Shown in pieces: positions 1 through 10,210 of a stretch of DNA of 64,000 bases (positions are counted from its first letter, which is position 1; each line of letters starts with the position of its first letter). The position numbers were made by a program, and so were the translations under genes. This stretch comes from Pseudomonas sp. SLFW. Its GTDB lineage: Bacteria > Pseudomonadota > Gammaproteobacteria > Pseudomonadales > Pseudomonadaceae. The DNA lies in the NCBI RefSeq assembly GCF_009905615.1, contig NZ_JAAAKW010000001.1:372001-436000 (forward strand), written 5' to 3'. The notes beneath the pieces are model-generated. The model made no database searches. It was not told the origin of the DNA and saw nothing but the letters and a program-made list of their open reading frames with translations.

Positions 1-764
1 TCCACGCCCTTTTTCGCATCCAGCAATGCCAGATCCTGAGGAGTGGTGACGATGACGGCGCCCGCAACCGGGACCTTTTGCGCCAGGGTCAACTGGATAT
101 CGCCCGTGCCCGGCGGCATGTCGATGACCAAGTAATCCAGGTCATTCCACGCTGTCTGGGTGATGAGCTGCAACAGCGCCCCGGAGACCATCGGACCTCG
201 CCAGACCATCGGCGTGTTGTCGTCGGTGAGGAAGGCCATCGACATCACCTCGATGCCATGGGCCTCGACCGGCACGAACCATTTCTGGTCTTTGACCTTC
301 GGCCGCGTGCCCTCGGGAATGCCGAACATCACGCCTTGGCTCGGGCCGTAGATGTCCGCATCGAGAATGCCCACCCGTGCGCCCTCGCGGGACAGCGCCA
401 GCGCCAGGTTGGCGGCCGTGGTGGATTTGCCCACCCCGCCTTTGCCCGAAGCGACGGCAACGATATTCTTGACGTTGGCCAGGCCCGGAATTTGCCCTTG
501 CGCCTTGTGCGCAGTGATCAGAGTATCGATCCGGACGTTGGCGGACGAAACGCCTTCCAGGCTCTCAATGGCCATTTGTAGCATCTGCGCCCAACCGTTC
601 TTGAACAGCGCGGCGGCGTAGCCCAGCTCCAGCTGCACGCTGACGCGATCACCCTCGATGTCGATGGCTCGCACGCAACCGGCGCTGACCGGGTCTTGGT
701 TCAAATAAGGATCGGTGTACTGGCGAAGGACGGCTTCCACCGTTGCGCGATTCACAGCGCTCAT
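1..764 (-). CDS. apbC: Iron-sulfur cluster carrier protein ApbC/Mrp (partial, C-terminus beyond the left edge)
   Basis: Cytosolic P-loop ATPase that binds and transfers Fe-S clusters to apo-proteins. Reading the minus strand from the ATG at 764 gives an N-terminal MIP18-like (DUF59) region of about 90 residues, then a deviant Walker A motif GKGGVGKST encoded around 421-447. This is followed by the DADIYGPSQ block and the MPPGTGD block typical of the Mrp/NBP35 family. The reading frame is open to base 1, so the C-terminal part with the CxxC cluster-binding motif is not visible. It is divergent from metG with about 180 bp between the starts, an arrangement common in gammaproteobacteria. Family identity is clear; the symbol apbC (also mrp) follows Pseudomonas usage. 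Confidence 0.95.
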   Translation of the reverse strand, partial: MSAVNRATVEAVLRQYTDPYLNQDPVSAGCVRAIDIEGDRVSVQLELGYAAALFKNGWAQMLQMAIESLEGVSSANVRIDTLITAHKAQGQIPGLANVKNIVAVASGKGGVGKSTTAANLALALSREGARVGILDADIYGPSQGVMFGIPEGTRPKVKDQKWFVPVEAHGIEVMSMAFLTDDNTPMVWRGPMVSGALLQLITQTAWNDLDYLVIDMPPGTGDIQLTLAQKVPVAGAVIVTTPQDLALLDAKKGV

Positions 765-945
765 GGGTCACTCCCGAAAAAGACTGAGTAAAACAGGCGG
801 CTATCCTACCGCGTCTGTCGGATCAGAGGGGGTGGCTTTTACTTTCACGTGGCGGGGCGAATTCCGACACGCTGTGCGGGATGAAAAAAAACGTTCAGAC
901 CTTTATAGTGGCCGATCTTCGTTTCACTTCAAGTAGCCGAGCCCC

Positions 946-2994
946 ATGTCCGAGCCACGCAAGATCCTCGTCACCAGCGCCCTGCCCTATGCCAACGGTT
1001 CCATTCACCTTGGCCACATGCTCGAATACATCCAGACCGACATGTGGGTGCGTTTCCAGAAGCACCGCGGCAATCAGTGCATCTATGTGTGCGCAGACGA
1101 TGCCCATGGCTCGGCGATCATGCTCCGCGCAGAAAAAGAAGGCATCACCCCGGAACAACTCATCGCCAACGTCCAGGCCGAACACAGCGCCGACTTTGCC
1201 GACTTCCTGGTGGACTTCGACAATTTCCACTCGACCCACGCCGAAGAAAACCGTGAGCTGTCGAGCCTGATCTACACCCGTCTGCGCGACGCCGGGCACA
1301 TCGCCACGCGTTCCGTGACCCAGTATTTCGACCCGGAAAAGAAAATGTTCCTGGCCGACCGCTTCATCAAGGGCACCTGCCCGAAATGCGGCACCGAAGA
1401 TCAGTACGGCGACAACTGCGAAAAATGCGGCGCCACCTACGCACCGACCGACCTGAAAGACCCGAAATCGGCGATTTCCGGCGCAACCCCGGTGCTCAAG
1501 GACTCCAAGCACTTCTTCTTCGACCTGCCCGCTTTCGACGCCATGCTGAAGAGCTGGACCCGCAGCGGCACTCTGCAAGACGCGGTCGCGAACAAGATCG
1601 CCGAATGGCTGGATTCAGGCCTGCAACAGTGGGACATCTCCCGCGACGCCCCGTATTTCGGTTTCGAGATTCCGGACGAGCCGGGCAAGTATTTCTACGT
1701 CTGGCTGGACGCGCCCATCGGCTACATGGCCAGCTTCAAGAACCTGTGCGACCGTACGCCGGACCTTGATTTCGACGCGTTCTGGAACAAAGACTCGACC
1801 ACCGAGCTGTATCACTTCATCGGCAAGGACATCGTCAATTTCCACGCGCTGTTCTGGCCCGCGATGCTCGAAGGCTCGGGCTTCCGTAAACCAAGCGGCA
1901 TCAACGTCCACGGCTACCTGACCGTCAATGGCCAGAAAATGTCCAAGTCCCGTGGCACCTTCATCAAGGCGCGCACGTACCTTGAGCACCTGTCGCCGGA
2001 ATACCTGCGTTATTACTACGCAGCCAAGCTGGGCCGTGGCGTCGACGACCTGGACCTGAACCTCGAAGACTTCGTGCAGAAGGTCAACTCCGACCTGATC
2101 GGCAAGGTCGTGAACATCGCCAGCCGTTGCGCCGGTTTCATTCATAAAGGCAACGCGGGTGTGCTGGTGGCGGGCAATGCCGCGCCAGAGCTGACCGACG
2201 CGTTCCTGGCGGCCGCGCCGAGCATCGCAGAAGCCTACGAAGCGCGTGATTTCGCCCGTGCCATGCGTGAAATCATGGCCCTGGCTGATCGCGCCAACGC
2301 CTGGATCGCCGACAAGGCCCCGTGGTCGCTGGCCAAGCAGGACGGCAAACAGGACGAAGTCCAGGCCATCTGCGCGTTGGGCATCAACCTGTTCCGCCAA
2401 CTGGTGATTTTCCTCAAGCCGGTGCTACCGAATCTGGCCGCCGATGCCGAACAGTTCCTCAACGTCGCGCCGCTGACATGGAACGACCATTTGACCCTGC
2501 TCAGCACTCATCAGTTGAACCCGTTCCAAGCCCTGATGACCCGCATCGACCCGGCCAAGGTGGAAGCCATGACCAACGCCTCTAAAGAAGACCTGACCGC
2601 CAGCGCCACCGACACGGGCGCCGTGCCGCAGGGCAATGGCGAACTGAGCAAAGACCCGCTGTCGCCGGAAATCGACTTTGATGCCTTCGCGGCCATCGAC
2701 CTGCGCGTGGCCTTGATCGAGAAGGCTGAACACGTCGAAGGGGCGGACAAGCTGCTGCGCCTGACGCTCGACATCGGTGACGAGAAGCGCAATGTGTTCT
2801 CCGGAATCAAAAGCGCCTACCCGAACCCGGCCGAGCTGGAGGGCCGCCTGACCATGATGATCGCCAACCTCAAGCCTCGGAAAATGCGTTTTGGCATTTC
2901 TGAGGGCATGGTGATGGCGGCCGGTCCTGGCGGTGAAGAGATCTACCTGTTGAGCCCTGACAGCGGCGCCAAGCCGGGCCAGCGCATCAAGTAA
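946..2994 (+). CDS. metG: Methionine--tRNA ligase
   Basis: Cytosolic class I aminoacyl-tRNA synthetase that charges tRNA-Met and initiator tRNA. The 682-residue protein has the HIGH-type signature HLGH at residues 21-24, a zinc knuckle with Cys145, Cys148, Cys158 and Cys161, and the KMSKS loop at 331-335. A C-terminal tRNA-binding (OB-fold, EMAP-like) domain covers about residues 580-682, which is the long dimeric form found in E. coli and Pseudomonas. The ATG at 946 starts the conserved N-terminus directly. It is transcribed away from apbC, and rsxB follows within about 50 bp, so the two may be cotranscribed. Confidence 0.98.
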   Translation: MSEPRKILVTSALPYANGSIHLGHMLEYIQTDMWVRFQKHRGNQCIYVCADDAHGSAIMLRAEKEGITPEQLIANVQAEHSADFADFLVDFDNFHSTHAEENRELSSLIYTRLRDAGHIATRSVTQYFDPEKKMFLADRFIKGTCPKCGTEDQYGDNCEKCGATYAPTDLKDPKSAISGATPVLKDSKHFFFDLPAFDAMLKSWTRSGTLQDAVANKIAEWLDSGLQQWDISRDAPYFGFEIPDEPGKYFYVWLDAPIGYMASFKNLCDRTPDLDFDAFWNKDSTTELYHFIGKDIVNFHALFWPAMLEGSGFRKPSGINVHGYLTVNGQKMSKSRGTFIKARTYLEHLSPEYLRYYYAAKLGRGVDDLDLNLEDFVQKVNSDLIGKVVNIASRCAGFIHKGNAGVLVAGNAAPELTDAFLAAAPSIAEAYEARDFARAMREIMALADRANAWIADKAPWSLAKQDGKQDEVQAICALGINLFRQLVIFLKPVLPNLAADAEQFLNVAPLTWNDHLTLLSTHQLNPFQALMTRIDPAKVEAMTNASKEDLTASATDTGAVPQGNGELSKDPLSPEIDFDAFAAIDLRVALIEKAEHVEGADKLLRLTLDIGDEKRNVFSGIKSAYPNPAELEGRLTMMIANLKPRKMRFGISEGMVMAAGPGGEEIYLLSPDSGAKPGQRIK

Positions 2995-3041
2995 CCGTGA
3001 ACGTGATCGACGCCCTGCCAGGGCGTCGGTCGAGTCAAAGC

Positions 3042-4079
3042 ATGAACCTGATTCAGCGGATTGACGCCTTGCTGCCGCAAACCCAGTGCGGCAAATGCGG
3101 CCACCCTGGCTGCAAGCCCTATGCCGAAGGGATTGCTAACGGCGAAGCCATCAACAAATGCCCGCCTGGCGGCGATGAAAGCATCGAGGCGTTGTCGCGC
3201 CTCCTTAATGTGCCCGTTATTCCACTCGATACCGAACGGGGCAGCGCTCTCCCTCAGGTCGCCTTCATCCGTGAAGCAGAATGCATTGGTTGCACCAAGT
3301 GCATTCAGGCCTGCCCGGTGGACGCCATCGTCGGCGCCGCCAAACTGATGCACACCGTGATCATCGACGAATGCACCGGTTGCGACCTGTGCGTCGCCCC
3401 TTGCCCGGTCGATTGCATCGACATGCTGCCGCTGCCATCCCCCGCTGTCGTGGCCATTGTGGGCGGCCTGGCGTTCGATGAAGCCCAGCGATTGGCTCGG
3501 GCGTCCAAACGCGGCCACGCCCGTCAGCGATTCGAAGCCCGCAACACACGCCTGCAACGTGAAGAGCAGCAGCGTCAGGCTGAACGTCTTGCACGCCAAC
3601 GCAAGCCGGAAAGCCTTGCCCCGGCCAACGCCGATCCTGTCCAGGCGGCATTGGCGCGGCTGAGGACACAAAAGGCTGCCGACCACGATGCCGCGCTGAA
3701 ACAAGCACGCGTCAATCTCGCCATGAGCCGTGCTCAGTTGAATAAGTCGCTCAAAGCCTTTGGCCACCCACCCATCGCGGAGCAGGCTGCGCGGCTGGTG
3801 GAGTTGCAGAGGGAGTTTGAAGAGGCTGAACAGGCGCTGGTCGGGACTCAACAGGCTGCACCGCTGACTCCAGGCCCTTCAGCCACGCCATCGGCTGAGG
3901 AAAAACCTGCCGGCAAACCCGACAAAGCAGCGCTGAATCGCGCCAAAATCCAGCTGGCCATGCGCCGGGCAGCCTTGAGCAGGGGTCAAGCCGCCGGTCT
4001 GCCTGCTGAAGAGATTGCCGTGTTGAGCGCTGAGGTTGCTCAGGCGCAGCAGGCACTGAACGTTCTGGACGGGTCTTAA
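3042..4079 (+). CDS. rsxB: Electron transport complex subunit RsxB/RnfB, orphan form with long C-terminal tail
   Basis: Fe-S subunit of the Rnf/Rsx electron transport family. From the chosen start the protein has a [16 protein letters not shown] motif and a distal Cys in NKCPPGG (the 4Fe-4S domain). Two ferredoxin motifs follow, [12 protein letters not shown] and [12 protein letters not shown]. The remaining ~190 residues are a charged Ala/Gln/Arg-rich tail, probably coiled coil, in which a segment of the type [14 protein letters not shown] occurs twice. A GTG at 2997 would add 15 residues; the ATG at 3042 fits the usual [17 protein letters not shown] start. The N-terminal membrane helix of E. 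coli RnfB is absent. No rnfA, C, D, G or E lies nearby: nth follows after 68 bp. It may therefore serve another acceptor than a full Rnf complex. Confidence 0.85.
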   Translation: MNLIQRIDALLPQTQCGKCGHPGCKPYAEGIANGEAINKCPPGGDESIEALSRLLNVPVIPLDTERGSALPQVAFIREAECIGCTKCIQACPVDAIVGAAKLMHTVIIDECTGCDLCVAPCPVDCIDMLPLPSPAVVAIVGGLAFDEAQRLARASKRGHARQRFEARNTRLQREEQQRQAERLARQRKPESLAPANADPVQAALARLRTQKAADHDAALKQARVNLAMSRAQLNKSLKAFGHPPIAEQAARLVELQREFEEAEQALVGTQQAAPLTPGPSATPSAEEKPAGKPDKAALNRAKIQLAMRRAALSRGQAAGLPAEEIAVLSAEVAQAQQALNVLDGS

Positions 4080-4147
4080 ACGTCCTGTCGCCATAGTCGG
4101 GCATCCCGCACCACTTGATCTGATCGTACTCAGGGAACGCGCACTTC

Positions 4148-4786
4148 ATGAATGCAGCAAAACGTCTGGAAATCTTTCGCCGTCTTCACGAGGACAATCC
4201 TGATCCTAAAACGGAGTTGTCCTACAGCTCTCCCTTTGAGTTGCTCATTGCAGTCATTCTTTCGGCGCAAGCGACTGATGTCAGCGTCAATAAGGCCACA
4301 GCGCGCCTCTACCCGGTCGCCAACACCCCTCAAGCCATTTACGCGCTAGGGGTTGAGGGCCTTTCGGACTACATCAAAACCATCGGGCTCTATAACAGCA
4401 AGGCAAAGAACGTGGTCGAGACCTGCCGCATGCTGGTCGAGCTTCATGGCGGCGAGGTGCCGCAGACGCGTGAAGCGTTGGAAGCCCTGCCTGGCGTGGG
4501 CCGCAAGACGGCCAATGTGGTGCTCAATACGGCTTTCAGGCAGTTGGCGATGGCGGTTGATACGCATATTTTCCGAGTGAGCAACCGGACAGGCGTTGCG
4601 CCCGGAAAGAATGTCGTTGAGGTCGAGCATAAGCTCATGAAGTTTGTGCCAAAGGACTATCTGCTGGACGCCCATCACTGGCTGATCCTTCACGGCCGAT
4701 ATGTATGTGTGGCGCGCAAGCCTCGCTGCGGCAGTTGTCGGATCGAGGACCTGTGCGAATACAAGGCAAAAACCTCCGACGATTGA
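4148..4786 (+). CDS. nth: Endonuclease III
   Basis: Bifunctional DNA glycosylase/AP lyase that removes oxidised pyrimidines in base excision repair. The 212-residue protein has the helix-hairpin-helix LPGVGRKTANVV with catalytic Lys120, the second catalytic residue Asp138 in MAVDTH, and a C-terminal 4Fe-4S loop (Cys187, Cys194, Cys197, Cys203; C-X6-C-X2-C-X5-C). Length and residue numbering match the E. coli enzyme. It follows rsxB; in many gammaproteobacteria nth closes the rnf operon, and here that neighbourhood survives without the other rnf genes. Confidence 0.98.
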   Translation: MNAAKRLEIFRRLHEDNPDPKTELSYSSPFELLIAVILSAQATDVSVNKATARLYPVANTPQAIYALGVEGLSDYIKTIGLYNSKAKNVVETCRMLVELHGGEVPQTREALEALPGVGRKTANVVLNTAFRQLAMAVDTHIFRVSNRTGVAPGKNVVEVEHKLMKFVPKDYLLDAHHWLILHGRYVCVARKPRCGSCRIEDLCEYKAKTSDD

Positions 4787-4891
4787 GCGATAGCGTTTTT
4801 GTTCTTCAATCGATTGAAAAAATCTTTTTTACCCGCTCGATGTTTGTCGCTATAAGGTCCGCCAAAGACAGTCTCAGCTGGAGTCAACTTT

Positions 4892-5074
4892 ATGAGCGAT
4901 GACAAAGAGCAGTTGGACGTAGACGACGACTTCGTGCCCGGAGACTCCGACGAAGCCGCGCAAGTACCGGTAGAAACTGCAAAGACCAATCTCAGCAAGC
5001 GCCGCACTATCGACAACCTGCTGGAAGAGCGTCGACTGCAAAAACAGCTGGCAGACTACGATTTCGATCTCTGA
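4892..5074 (+). CDS. Small acidic PA3496-family protein
   Basis: Sixty-residue protein, very acidic in its first half (DDKEQLDVDDDF) and basic in its second (KRRTIDNLLEERRLQKQ), ending YDFDL. It resembles the short Pseudomonas family annotated after PA3496 (putative regulatory or envelope-integrity protein), which in PAO1 also follows nth. There is no signal peptide or membrane segment. The start ATG is preceded by a CTGGAG stretch with workable spacing. The molecular role is not known to me. A hairpin follows 16 bp after the stop codon. Confidence 0.85.
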   Translation: MSDDKEQLDVDDDFVPGDSDEAAQVPVETAKTNLSKRRTIDNLLEERRLQKQLADYDFDL

Positions 5075-5089
5075 TCAGCCTTCCGTTCA

Positions 5090-5115
5090 AAGCCTCTCCA
5101 TGACGTGAGAGGCTT
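5090..5115 (+). terminator. Hairpin after the PA3496-family gene
   Basis: Perfect 9-bp stem AAGCCTCTC / GAGAGGCTT with an 8-nt loop, 16 bp after the stop codon. There is no clear T-tract, so termination is inferred from position and stem strength only. Confidence 0.45.
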
Positions 5116-5196
5116 CAGCCGTTCGGCAGGAATTCTCAATTGAAACAAACTGTGCTCTCTCGATAAGGCTTGGCGGTCCCGGGGCCCCTGCCGCCG

Positions 5197-5823
5197 CTAG
5201 ACAAGCCCGTTACGCTGCGCGAGCTCAATCAGATCGACCAGTGAATGAGCGTTGAGCTTTAACAAAAGACGCGTTTTGTAGGTGCTGACAGTCTTGTTGC
5301 TCAGAAACATACCGTCCGCGATTTCCTTGTTCGTCCTGCCCCTCGCGAGTTGCTGCAACACCATCATTTCCCGCCCTGACAGCCGATCAACCATCTCAGC
5401 TTCACTGGCGTTGCCCAGGCTGGATCGAACGGTGTGCAGCGCCTGGTTAGGGAAATAGCTGTAACCCGACAATACCGCCTTGATAGCGCTCAGCAGCTCG
5501 GTCAAGTCCTGCTGCTTGCAAACGTAGCCAGCGGCCCCTGCCTGCATGCACCGCATCGAAAAGTGCCCCGGTGACTGAGAGGTCAGGATCAGCACTTTGA
5601 AGGGCAGCGTCATGGCTGTGAGCCGGGCAATGACCTCCAACCCATCCAGCTTGGGAATACCAATGTCCAGAATGACGATATCGGGCAGATGCTCACGGGC
5701 CAGTTGCAGCGCGTCTACCCCGTTGTCCGTTTCCGCGATGACCTCATACCCGTGCCGCTCCATCAGCATGCGTACGGCAAGCCGAATGACCGGGTGATCA
5801 TCTACGATCAACACTTTATTCAT
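5197..5823 (-). CDS. LuxR/FixJ-type response regulator (BvgA/RocA1-like), orphan
   Basis: Two-domain transcription factor of 208 residues. The N-terminal receiver domain has the acidic pair Asp8-Asp9 (VDDHP), the phosphoacceptor Asp53 in ILDIG, Thr at about 82 (ILTSQ) and a switch Lys near 104. The C-terminal GerE helix-turn-helix has LSGREMMVLQQLARGRTNKEIA with TVSTYKTRLLLKL as recognition region. Sequence style is that of BvgA and Pseudomonas RocA1 (SadA) fimbrial/biofilm regulators. No histidine kinase lies next to it, so its partner must be elsewhere. The start ATG at 5823 is well placed. It is divergent from the 1.2-kb AT-rich stretch that follows. Confidence 0.9.
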   Translation of the reverse strand: MNKVLIVDDHPVIRLAVRMLMERHGYEVIAETDNGVDALQLAREHLPDIVILDIGIPKLDGLEVIARLTAMTLPFKVLILTSQSPGHFSMRCMQAGAAGYVCKQQDLTELLSAIKAVLSGYSYFPNQALHTVRSSLGNASEAEMVDRLSGREMMVLQQLARGRTNKEIADGMFLSNKTVSTYKTRLLLKLNAHSLVDLIELAQRNGLV

Positions 5824-7001
5824 GTGCAGTCCATTCTTTTGCTGTTCGAATTTTCAGAGCACGCACAATAGCTTAGTCGTTTAGTGCTTTGCATGGCGCT
5901 CCTCCCTATGGACTAGCAGGCAAAGACCTTTCCTACTCAAGCAACAGAAAAGTCCTACAAAACCCGCCTCATCCGGTTTCACTTGTGGATACTTCGTCAA
6001 CTTTGGCCTACCGATCATGCATCGCCCAGTCCAAGAATGTGAATACGTGCTGGCGCAAGTGCTGCAACCAATCATTACAACGCATCGATGCCTTTACCGT
6101 GAATCGGGTCGCGCTATCCGTCTCGACGCAACATCCTGACAAGCGTGTCGAGCGCGCTGCTCGTGCAAGAATTCGCTCGCAGGACCCCATGCCTCCTACC
6201 CTCCACGCACCGAAAATGCCAATCCCGTACATACGATTTGTTACGCTCCCGTCAGCGCATGACGAACAGCGTGACTGATCTTCAGAATATCCCGAACCTT
6301 CAGACATACCATAACGTATCAATCATAAAACATTGCTAATTACAACTGATTCAACAAACAAGATAGGGTTTTAAAATATACGTTCAAATATATAGTTTCC
6401 TATATATAAATATTTAGCGAAATATCCTACGCCGATATCAGCAACGTCTGAAGCACCAGCCCCGTCTAGCAGCAAGGTTAGCAGCCTCTCTGCAATCCGA
6501 CAGGAACGTTCCTCAACACCTTCAAATGACAACGAGGAGAACCCTCAAATGACAGTATTGCGGCGATCATTTTGAGGGTATATGCCGACCAGAGTTCTTC
6601 CGCCTTTCACGTAATACCATATCGACTTATAAATCCAGCCAACTTCCGACAAACCAGAAAAATACTACAGCACTAGAAGACTGTAATGCCGCCCATGTAA
6701 GACCTCAAAGTAATTACAGAAACAAATAGTAGATTTTGTATTTTTTACTTGCCAAAGCCCCAACCAATGGTTACTTTTTTCTTCAGCCAGCCTTTAAGTT
6801 TCAGCCAATAAATACAACTGCGCGCCCCCATTAATTACTGGGCACTTCTCGCCGCCATCTACTTACTTCCTCGCCTGGCACCCACGCGCGAGCTGCGCCC
6901 GGCTGAATTGCATCCGGCGTGCCCGGCTTGAAACTCAGTTGATCAAGGACGCGGGCCCCGACGTGGCGCCGTATATATCAACACGTTCAAAGGCATTAAC
7001 C
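5824..7001. other. Gene-poor, AT-rich intergenic stretch of 1.2 kb
   Basis: Between the response regulator and the HTH gene I see no convincing coding sequence. The short open frames here have atypical composition and no recognisable motif. Bases about 6300-6830 are conspicuously AT-rich against the GC-rich neighbourhood (runs such as TATATAAATATTTAG near 6400). The stretch contains the repeat at 6532-6579 described separately. It lies where PAO1 carries other genes, so it may be a remnant of an insertion or deletion junction, or an extended regulatory region. Confidence 0.5.
6532..6579. repeat. Direct repeat plus inverted repeat in the AT-rich leader
   Basis: TCAAATGACA occurs twice (6532-6541 and 6545-6554). 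The second copy is part of a near-perfect inverted repeat: ACCCTCAAATGA at 6541-6552 and TCATTTTGAGGGT at 6567-6579, with one extra T in the right arm and a 14-nt spacer. There is no T-tract. It could be an operator or the stem of an untranslated RNA; function unknown. Confidence 0.5.
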
Positions 7002-7556
7002 ATGACTAAGAAAACAGGAGTTTCTCCAACAACTAACCTTCCCCCACTTAAATTGGCGGAAGCCATCGAAGCCTATATGGCCCAAGGCGGAACCATCGAC
7101 GTCGTGCCAGAAGGAGAATCAGGTGAAGCGGCCCTGGAGGCCGACAAAAAAGGCACCGACGCCGACCTACAAGCGCAACTGGCCTCAAAGGTGGAGCAAC
7201 TCAAAGGGCTGGTCGCCAAAGGCGCGGGGGTATCGGCGCTTCAATACACGCTGCGCATGAACCGCAAGGAGATCAAGCGTCTGGCGAACGAACACGGTTT
7301 GAAGATTCGCTACAGCCGTCCCGTCAGGGGGTCGCGCATCCCTCGCGGGGGAGAAATGCCGCCAATCGATGACACGATCGCCGGTCACGCCATGCACTTT
7401 TCAACCCTTGGCTACACCGTGCCTGAAATCGCTCAGCTGTTGGACCTGAGTGTGAGAGATGTCTGGAATATGGGTAAGGCCTATCGGTTCGAATTCAAAA
7501 ACGCCCCCATTATCGACGCCCCTTCTCCTCCGCTCACCGAGGCACCGGAATCATGA
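7002..7556 (+). CDS. Hypothetical protein with two helix-turn-helix-like segments
   Basis: I do not recognise a named family. From the ATG at 7002 the protein has 184 residues; a TTG 63 bp upstream would extend it but reads non-typical residues. An N-terminal region (1-40, LAEAIEAYMAQGGTIDVVPEG) looks like the short tail found in several Pseudomonas regulatory proteins. Residues about 60-110 (LVAKGAGVSALQYTLRMNRKEIKRLANEHGLKIRY) and about 125-165 (MHFSTLGYTVPEIAQLLDLSVRDVWNMGKAYRF) each look like an HTH. The middle is acidic (EADKKGTDADLQ). It stands alone between the AT-rich stretch and argG. A DNA-binding role is an inference from the HTH pattern. Confidence 0.7.
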   Translation: MTKKTGVSPTTNLPPLKLAEAIEAYMAQGGTIDVVPEGESGEAALEADKKGTDADLQAQLASKVEQLKGLVAKGAGVSALQYTLRMNRKEIKRLANEHGLKIRYSRPVRGSRIPRGGEMPPIDDTIAGHAMHFSTLGYTVPEIAQLLDLSVRDVWNMGKAYRFEFKNAPIIDAPSPPLTEAPES

Positions 7557-7748
7557 ACTCGACGACTTGTCGCGTTGCCACCCATGTCCACCAAAGGCCG
7601 GCGAATGAGTGCTTTCGCGCGCCACTGATACTCGGCTCGGAAACATAAGACGCAGGAGGCTAAAGGACGAGACCGCAGCAAGGTAGGCTGACTGGGGCTC
7701 TGAACGGCGCAGCCCCGAATGGAGCTGCGCCTGAGGACAACGACGCGA

Positions 7749-8966
7749 TCAGAACAGCTTGCGGTTCTTGTTCGCGGCAATACGCATGCGCAACGCATTG
7801 AGCTTGATGAAGCCCGCCGCGTCGGCCTGGTTGTACGCACCGCCGTCTTCTTCGAAGGTCGCGATATTGGCATCGAACAGCGAATCGTCGGACTTGCGAC
7901 CGGTGACGATGACGTTGCCTTTGTACAGTTTCAGGCGAACGACACCGTTCACGTGAGCCTGGGAAGCGTCGATCATCTGTTGCAGCATCAGACGCTCAGG
8001 GCTCCACCAGTAACCGGTGTAGATCAGGCTGGCGTATTTCGGCATCAGCTCGTCTTTGAGGTGGGCGACTTCGCGGTCCAGGGTGATCGACTCAATGGCG
8101 CGGTGAGCCTTGAGCATGATGGTGCCGCCCGGGGTTTCGTAGCAGCCACGGGACTTCATGCCGACGTAACGGTTCTCGACGATGTCCAGACGACCGATGC
8201 CGTGCTCGCCGCCGATTTTGTTCAGGGTCGCCAGAACGGTGGCCGGGGTCATTTCGACGCCGTCCAGCGCAACGATGTCGCCGTTGCGGTAGGTCAGCTC
8301 CAGGTACTGCGCCTTGTCCGGAGCGTTTTCAGGCGAAACGGTCCAGCGCCACATGTCTTCTTCGTGCTCGGTCCAGGTGTCTTCCAGCACGCCGCCTTCA
8401 TAGGAGATGTGCAGCAGGTTGGCGTCCATGGAGTACGGGGATTTCTTCTTGCCATGACGCTCGATCGGGATCGCGTGCTTCTCGGCGTAGTCCATCAGCT
8501 TCTCGCGGGACAGCAGGTCCCACTCGCGCCACGGAGCGATGACCTTCACGCCTGGCTTCAGTGCATAGGCGCCCAGCTCGAAACGCACCTGGTCGTTACC
8601 CTTGCCGGTCGCGCCGTGGGAAATGGCGTCGGCACCGGTTTCGTTGGCGATTTCGATCAGGCGCTTGGCGATCAGCGGACGCGCGATGGAGGTACCCAGC
8701 AGGTACTCGCCTTCGTAGACGGTATTGGCGCGGAACATCGGGAACACGAAATCACGCACGAATTCTTCGCGCAGGTCGTCGATGTAGATTTCTTTGACGC
8801 CCATGGCTTGCGCCTTGGCGCGTGCTGGCTCGACTTCTTCGCCCTGACCCAGGTCAGCGGTAAAAGTTACCACTTCGCAGTTGTACGTATCTTGCAGCCA
8901 CTTCAGGATCACCGAAGTATCCAGGCCACCGGAATACGCGAGAACTACCTTGTTAACGTCCGCCAT
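7749..8966 (-). CDS. argG: Argininosuccinate synthase
   Basis: Cytosolic ligase that joins citrulline and aspartate with ATP to argininosuccinate, the penultimate step of arginine synthesis. The 405-residue protein starts [18 protein letters not shown], with the PP-loop ATP pyrophosphatase motif at residues 10-18, and carries the conserved [13 protein letters not shown] block around 115-130. Length matches the type I bacterial enzyme. It precedes motY on the same strand, with its own ~120-bp leader, as in PAO1. argF lies in the same window at 16618, but argH is not seen. Confidence 0.98.
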   Translation of the reverse strand: MADVNKVVLAYSGGLDTSVILKWLQDTYNCEVVTFTADLGQGEEVEPARAKAQAMGVKEIYIDDLREEFVRDFVFPMFRANTVYEGEYLLGTSIARPLIAKRLIEIANETGADAISHGATGKGNDQVRFELGAYALKPGVKVIAPWREWDLLSREKLMDYAEKHAIPIERHGKKKSPYSMDANLLHISYEGGVLEDTWTEHEEDMWRWTVSPENAPDKAQYLELTYRNGDIVALDGVEMTPATVLATLNKIGGEHGIGRLDIVENRYVGMKSRGCYETPGGTIMLKAHRAIESITLDREVAHLKDELMPKYASLIYTGYWWSPERLMLQQMIDASQAHVNGVVRLKLYKGNVIVTGRKSDDSLFDANIATFEEDGGAYNQADAAGFIKLNALRMRIAANKNRKLF

Positions 8967-9086
8967 GCCATCACTCCAACGCGTTGTACGGAAAACCGCT
9001 GATTCTACCGTTCAAACACGTGGATTTACAGTGTCGCGACAGCTTCTGACGACGAAGCGACAGAATCTGTCGAACACACGACCCGT

Positions 9087-10064
9087 TTACACCTTCGGTG
9101 CGTTGTTTCCAGCGGCGGCCGTGGGGGCAGGTGTCGCGGCCGGAGCCGGGACGGGAGGCGGCGGAGTGATGGGCGCAGGCGCGGCAGTGGGCGCAACGGC
9201 CGGTTTTTGCTCGGCGACGCGATCAAGGTGAATGTTTACCCGACGGTTGCGGGCGCGGTTGGCGTTGTTGGTGTTGGGCACCAGCGGGTACTGCTCGCCG
9301 TGGAAACGCAGGGTGATCTGCTCTTCCGGCACGCCTTGGGCCTTGAGGTAATCCATGACCGCCAGCGCACGACGCCGCGACAGGTCGCGGTTGGTCAGAC
9401 GGTTGCCGCTGTTATCGGAGTGCCCGTCCAGCTCCACCCGATTGACCGTCGGATCAGCCTTCATATAGGCCAGCACGGTGTCGAGGCGACGCTTGGCCTG
9501 GGCATCGAGGTCGATTCCCCCACCGGGAAAGCCGATCTCCGCCTGACGGACCTGCTCGAAGTTCATGGGTAGCAGTTTCGCGGTGCACAGCTGAAAGTCG
9601 CTGTACGCCTGGCTGAATTTCACTGGCAGGAGACGGACTTCCATCGCACCGCCACCGTCGCGCAGCGCATGACGAATGACCGGACTGCGGCCTTCCATCA
9701 ACCCTGCGATCAATCGGCCGGCCTGCGCCTGGCTGGTGTTGAACGGAATATTGCCGTTACTGACCTTGACCGCCCCGAGGTTGAGATCTCCCCTTCCCGG
9801 CTGCCACGGTGCTGCCGCTGCGATCAGCGTTGCGGACCCCGAAGCCAAGCTGTAACCGTTAGCCTTCAGTCGGAAAGTCGGCTGCTCACCCGCACGACGC
9901 ACGAACTCGCCCGCACCGAAATCGGTGATCGGTTGAGTCAGACGACACTCGAATTGGTCGCCCTCTACCTTCCACTCGATATTCTCCAGACGCGTCTGGA
10001 AAGTGAGAGCCACGGCCGGCAGGCTGGCAAACACGCTGAGCAGGGCTAGATATCGCTGGCGCAC
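9087..10064 (-). CDS. motY: Flagellar motor T-ring protein MotY (OmpA-type C-terminal domain)
   Basis: Periplasmic protein that surrounds the flagellar motor and helps anchor stators. The start is taken as the GTG at 10064, with GGAG 6 nt upstream; an upstream GTG at 10088 lacks a ribosome site. This gives a signal peptide of the type [19 protein letters not shown] before [12 protein letters not shown]. The N-terminal MotY domain is followed at about residues 180-285 by an OmpA-like peptidoglycan-binding domain ([37 protein letters not shown]). The last 40 residues are a Pro/Ala-rich tail. Position between argG and pyrC is that of PA3526 (motY) in PAO1. Confidence 0.88.
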   Translation of the reverse strand: MRQRYLALLSVFASLPAVALTFQTRLENIEWKVEGDQFECRLTQPITDFGAGEFVRRAGEQPTFRLKANGYSLASGSATLIAAAAPWQPGRGDLNLGAVKVSNGNIPFNTSQAQAGRLIAGLMEGRSPVIRHALRDGGGAMEVRLLPVKFSQAYSDFQLCTAKLLPMNFEQVRQAEIGFPGGGIDLDAQAKRRLDTVLAYMKADPTVNRVELDGHSDNSGNRLTNRDLSRRRALAVMDYLKAQGVPEEQITLRFHGEQYPLVPNTNNANRARNRRVNIHLDRVAEQKPAVAPTAAPAPITPPPPVPAPAATPAPTAAAGNNAPKV

Positions 10065-10210
10065 GGGAGGCTCCACTAAAAAATTCACCGCGTAACAATT
10101 TATCGCTTACACGTGTCTATCGGTTACTTCCTACAAAACTTGATAGCGAGTGCCTGGATGAGTCTTTTCCGGTAGCATTCCCAGCGAGTTTGCCCGCCTG
10201 GAATCCCCCA

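Noticed and set aside
2997..3041. GTG start for rsxB 45 bp upstream
   Set aside because: The added 15 residues are not of the family type and the ATG at 3042 gives the usual N-terminus. Not excluded.
5168..5196. GC-rich inverted repeat (GGCGG...CCGCC) after the response regulator as a terminator
   Set aside because: No T-tract on the minus strand and low-complexity GC sequence; not strong enough to list.
6008..6322. 104-codon minus-strand open frame in the AT-rich stretch
   Set aside because: Ser/Cys/Arg-rich with no motif, no ribosome site, and overlapping an equally poor plus-strand frame.
7719..9002. 427-codon plus-strand open frame
   Set aside because: Antisense to argG, whose family match and PP-loop motif are certain.
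10065..10088. GTG start for motY at 10088
   Set aside because: No ribosome site ahead of it, while the GTG at 10064 has GGAG and a clean signal peptide.
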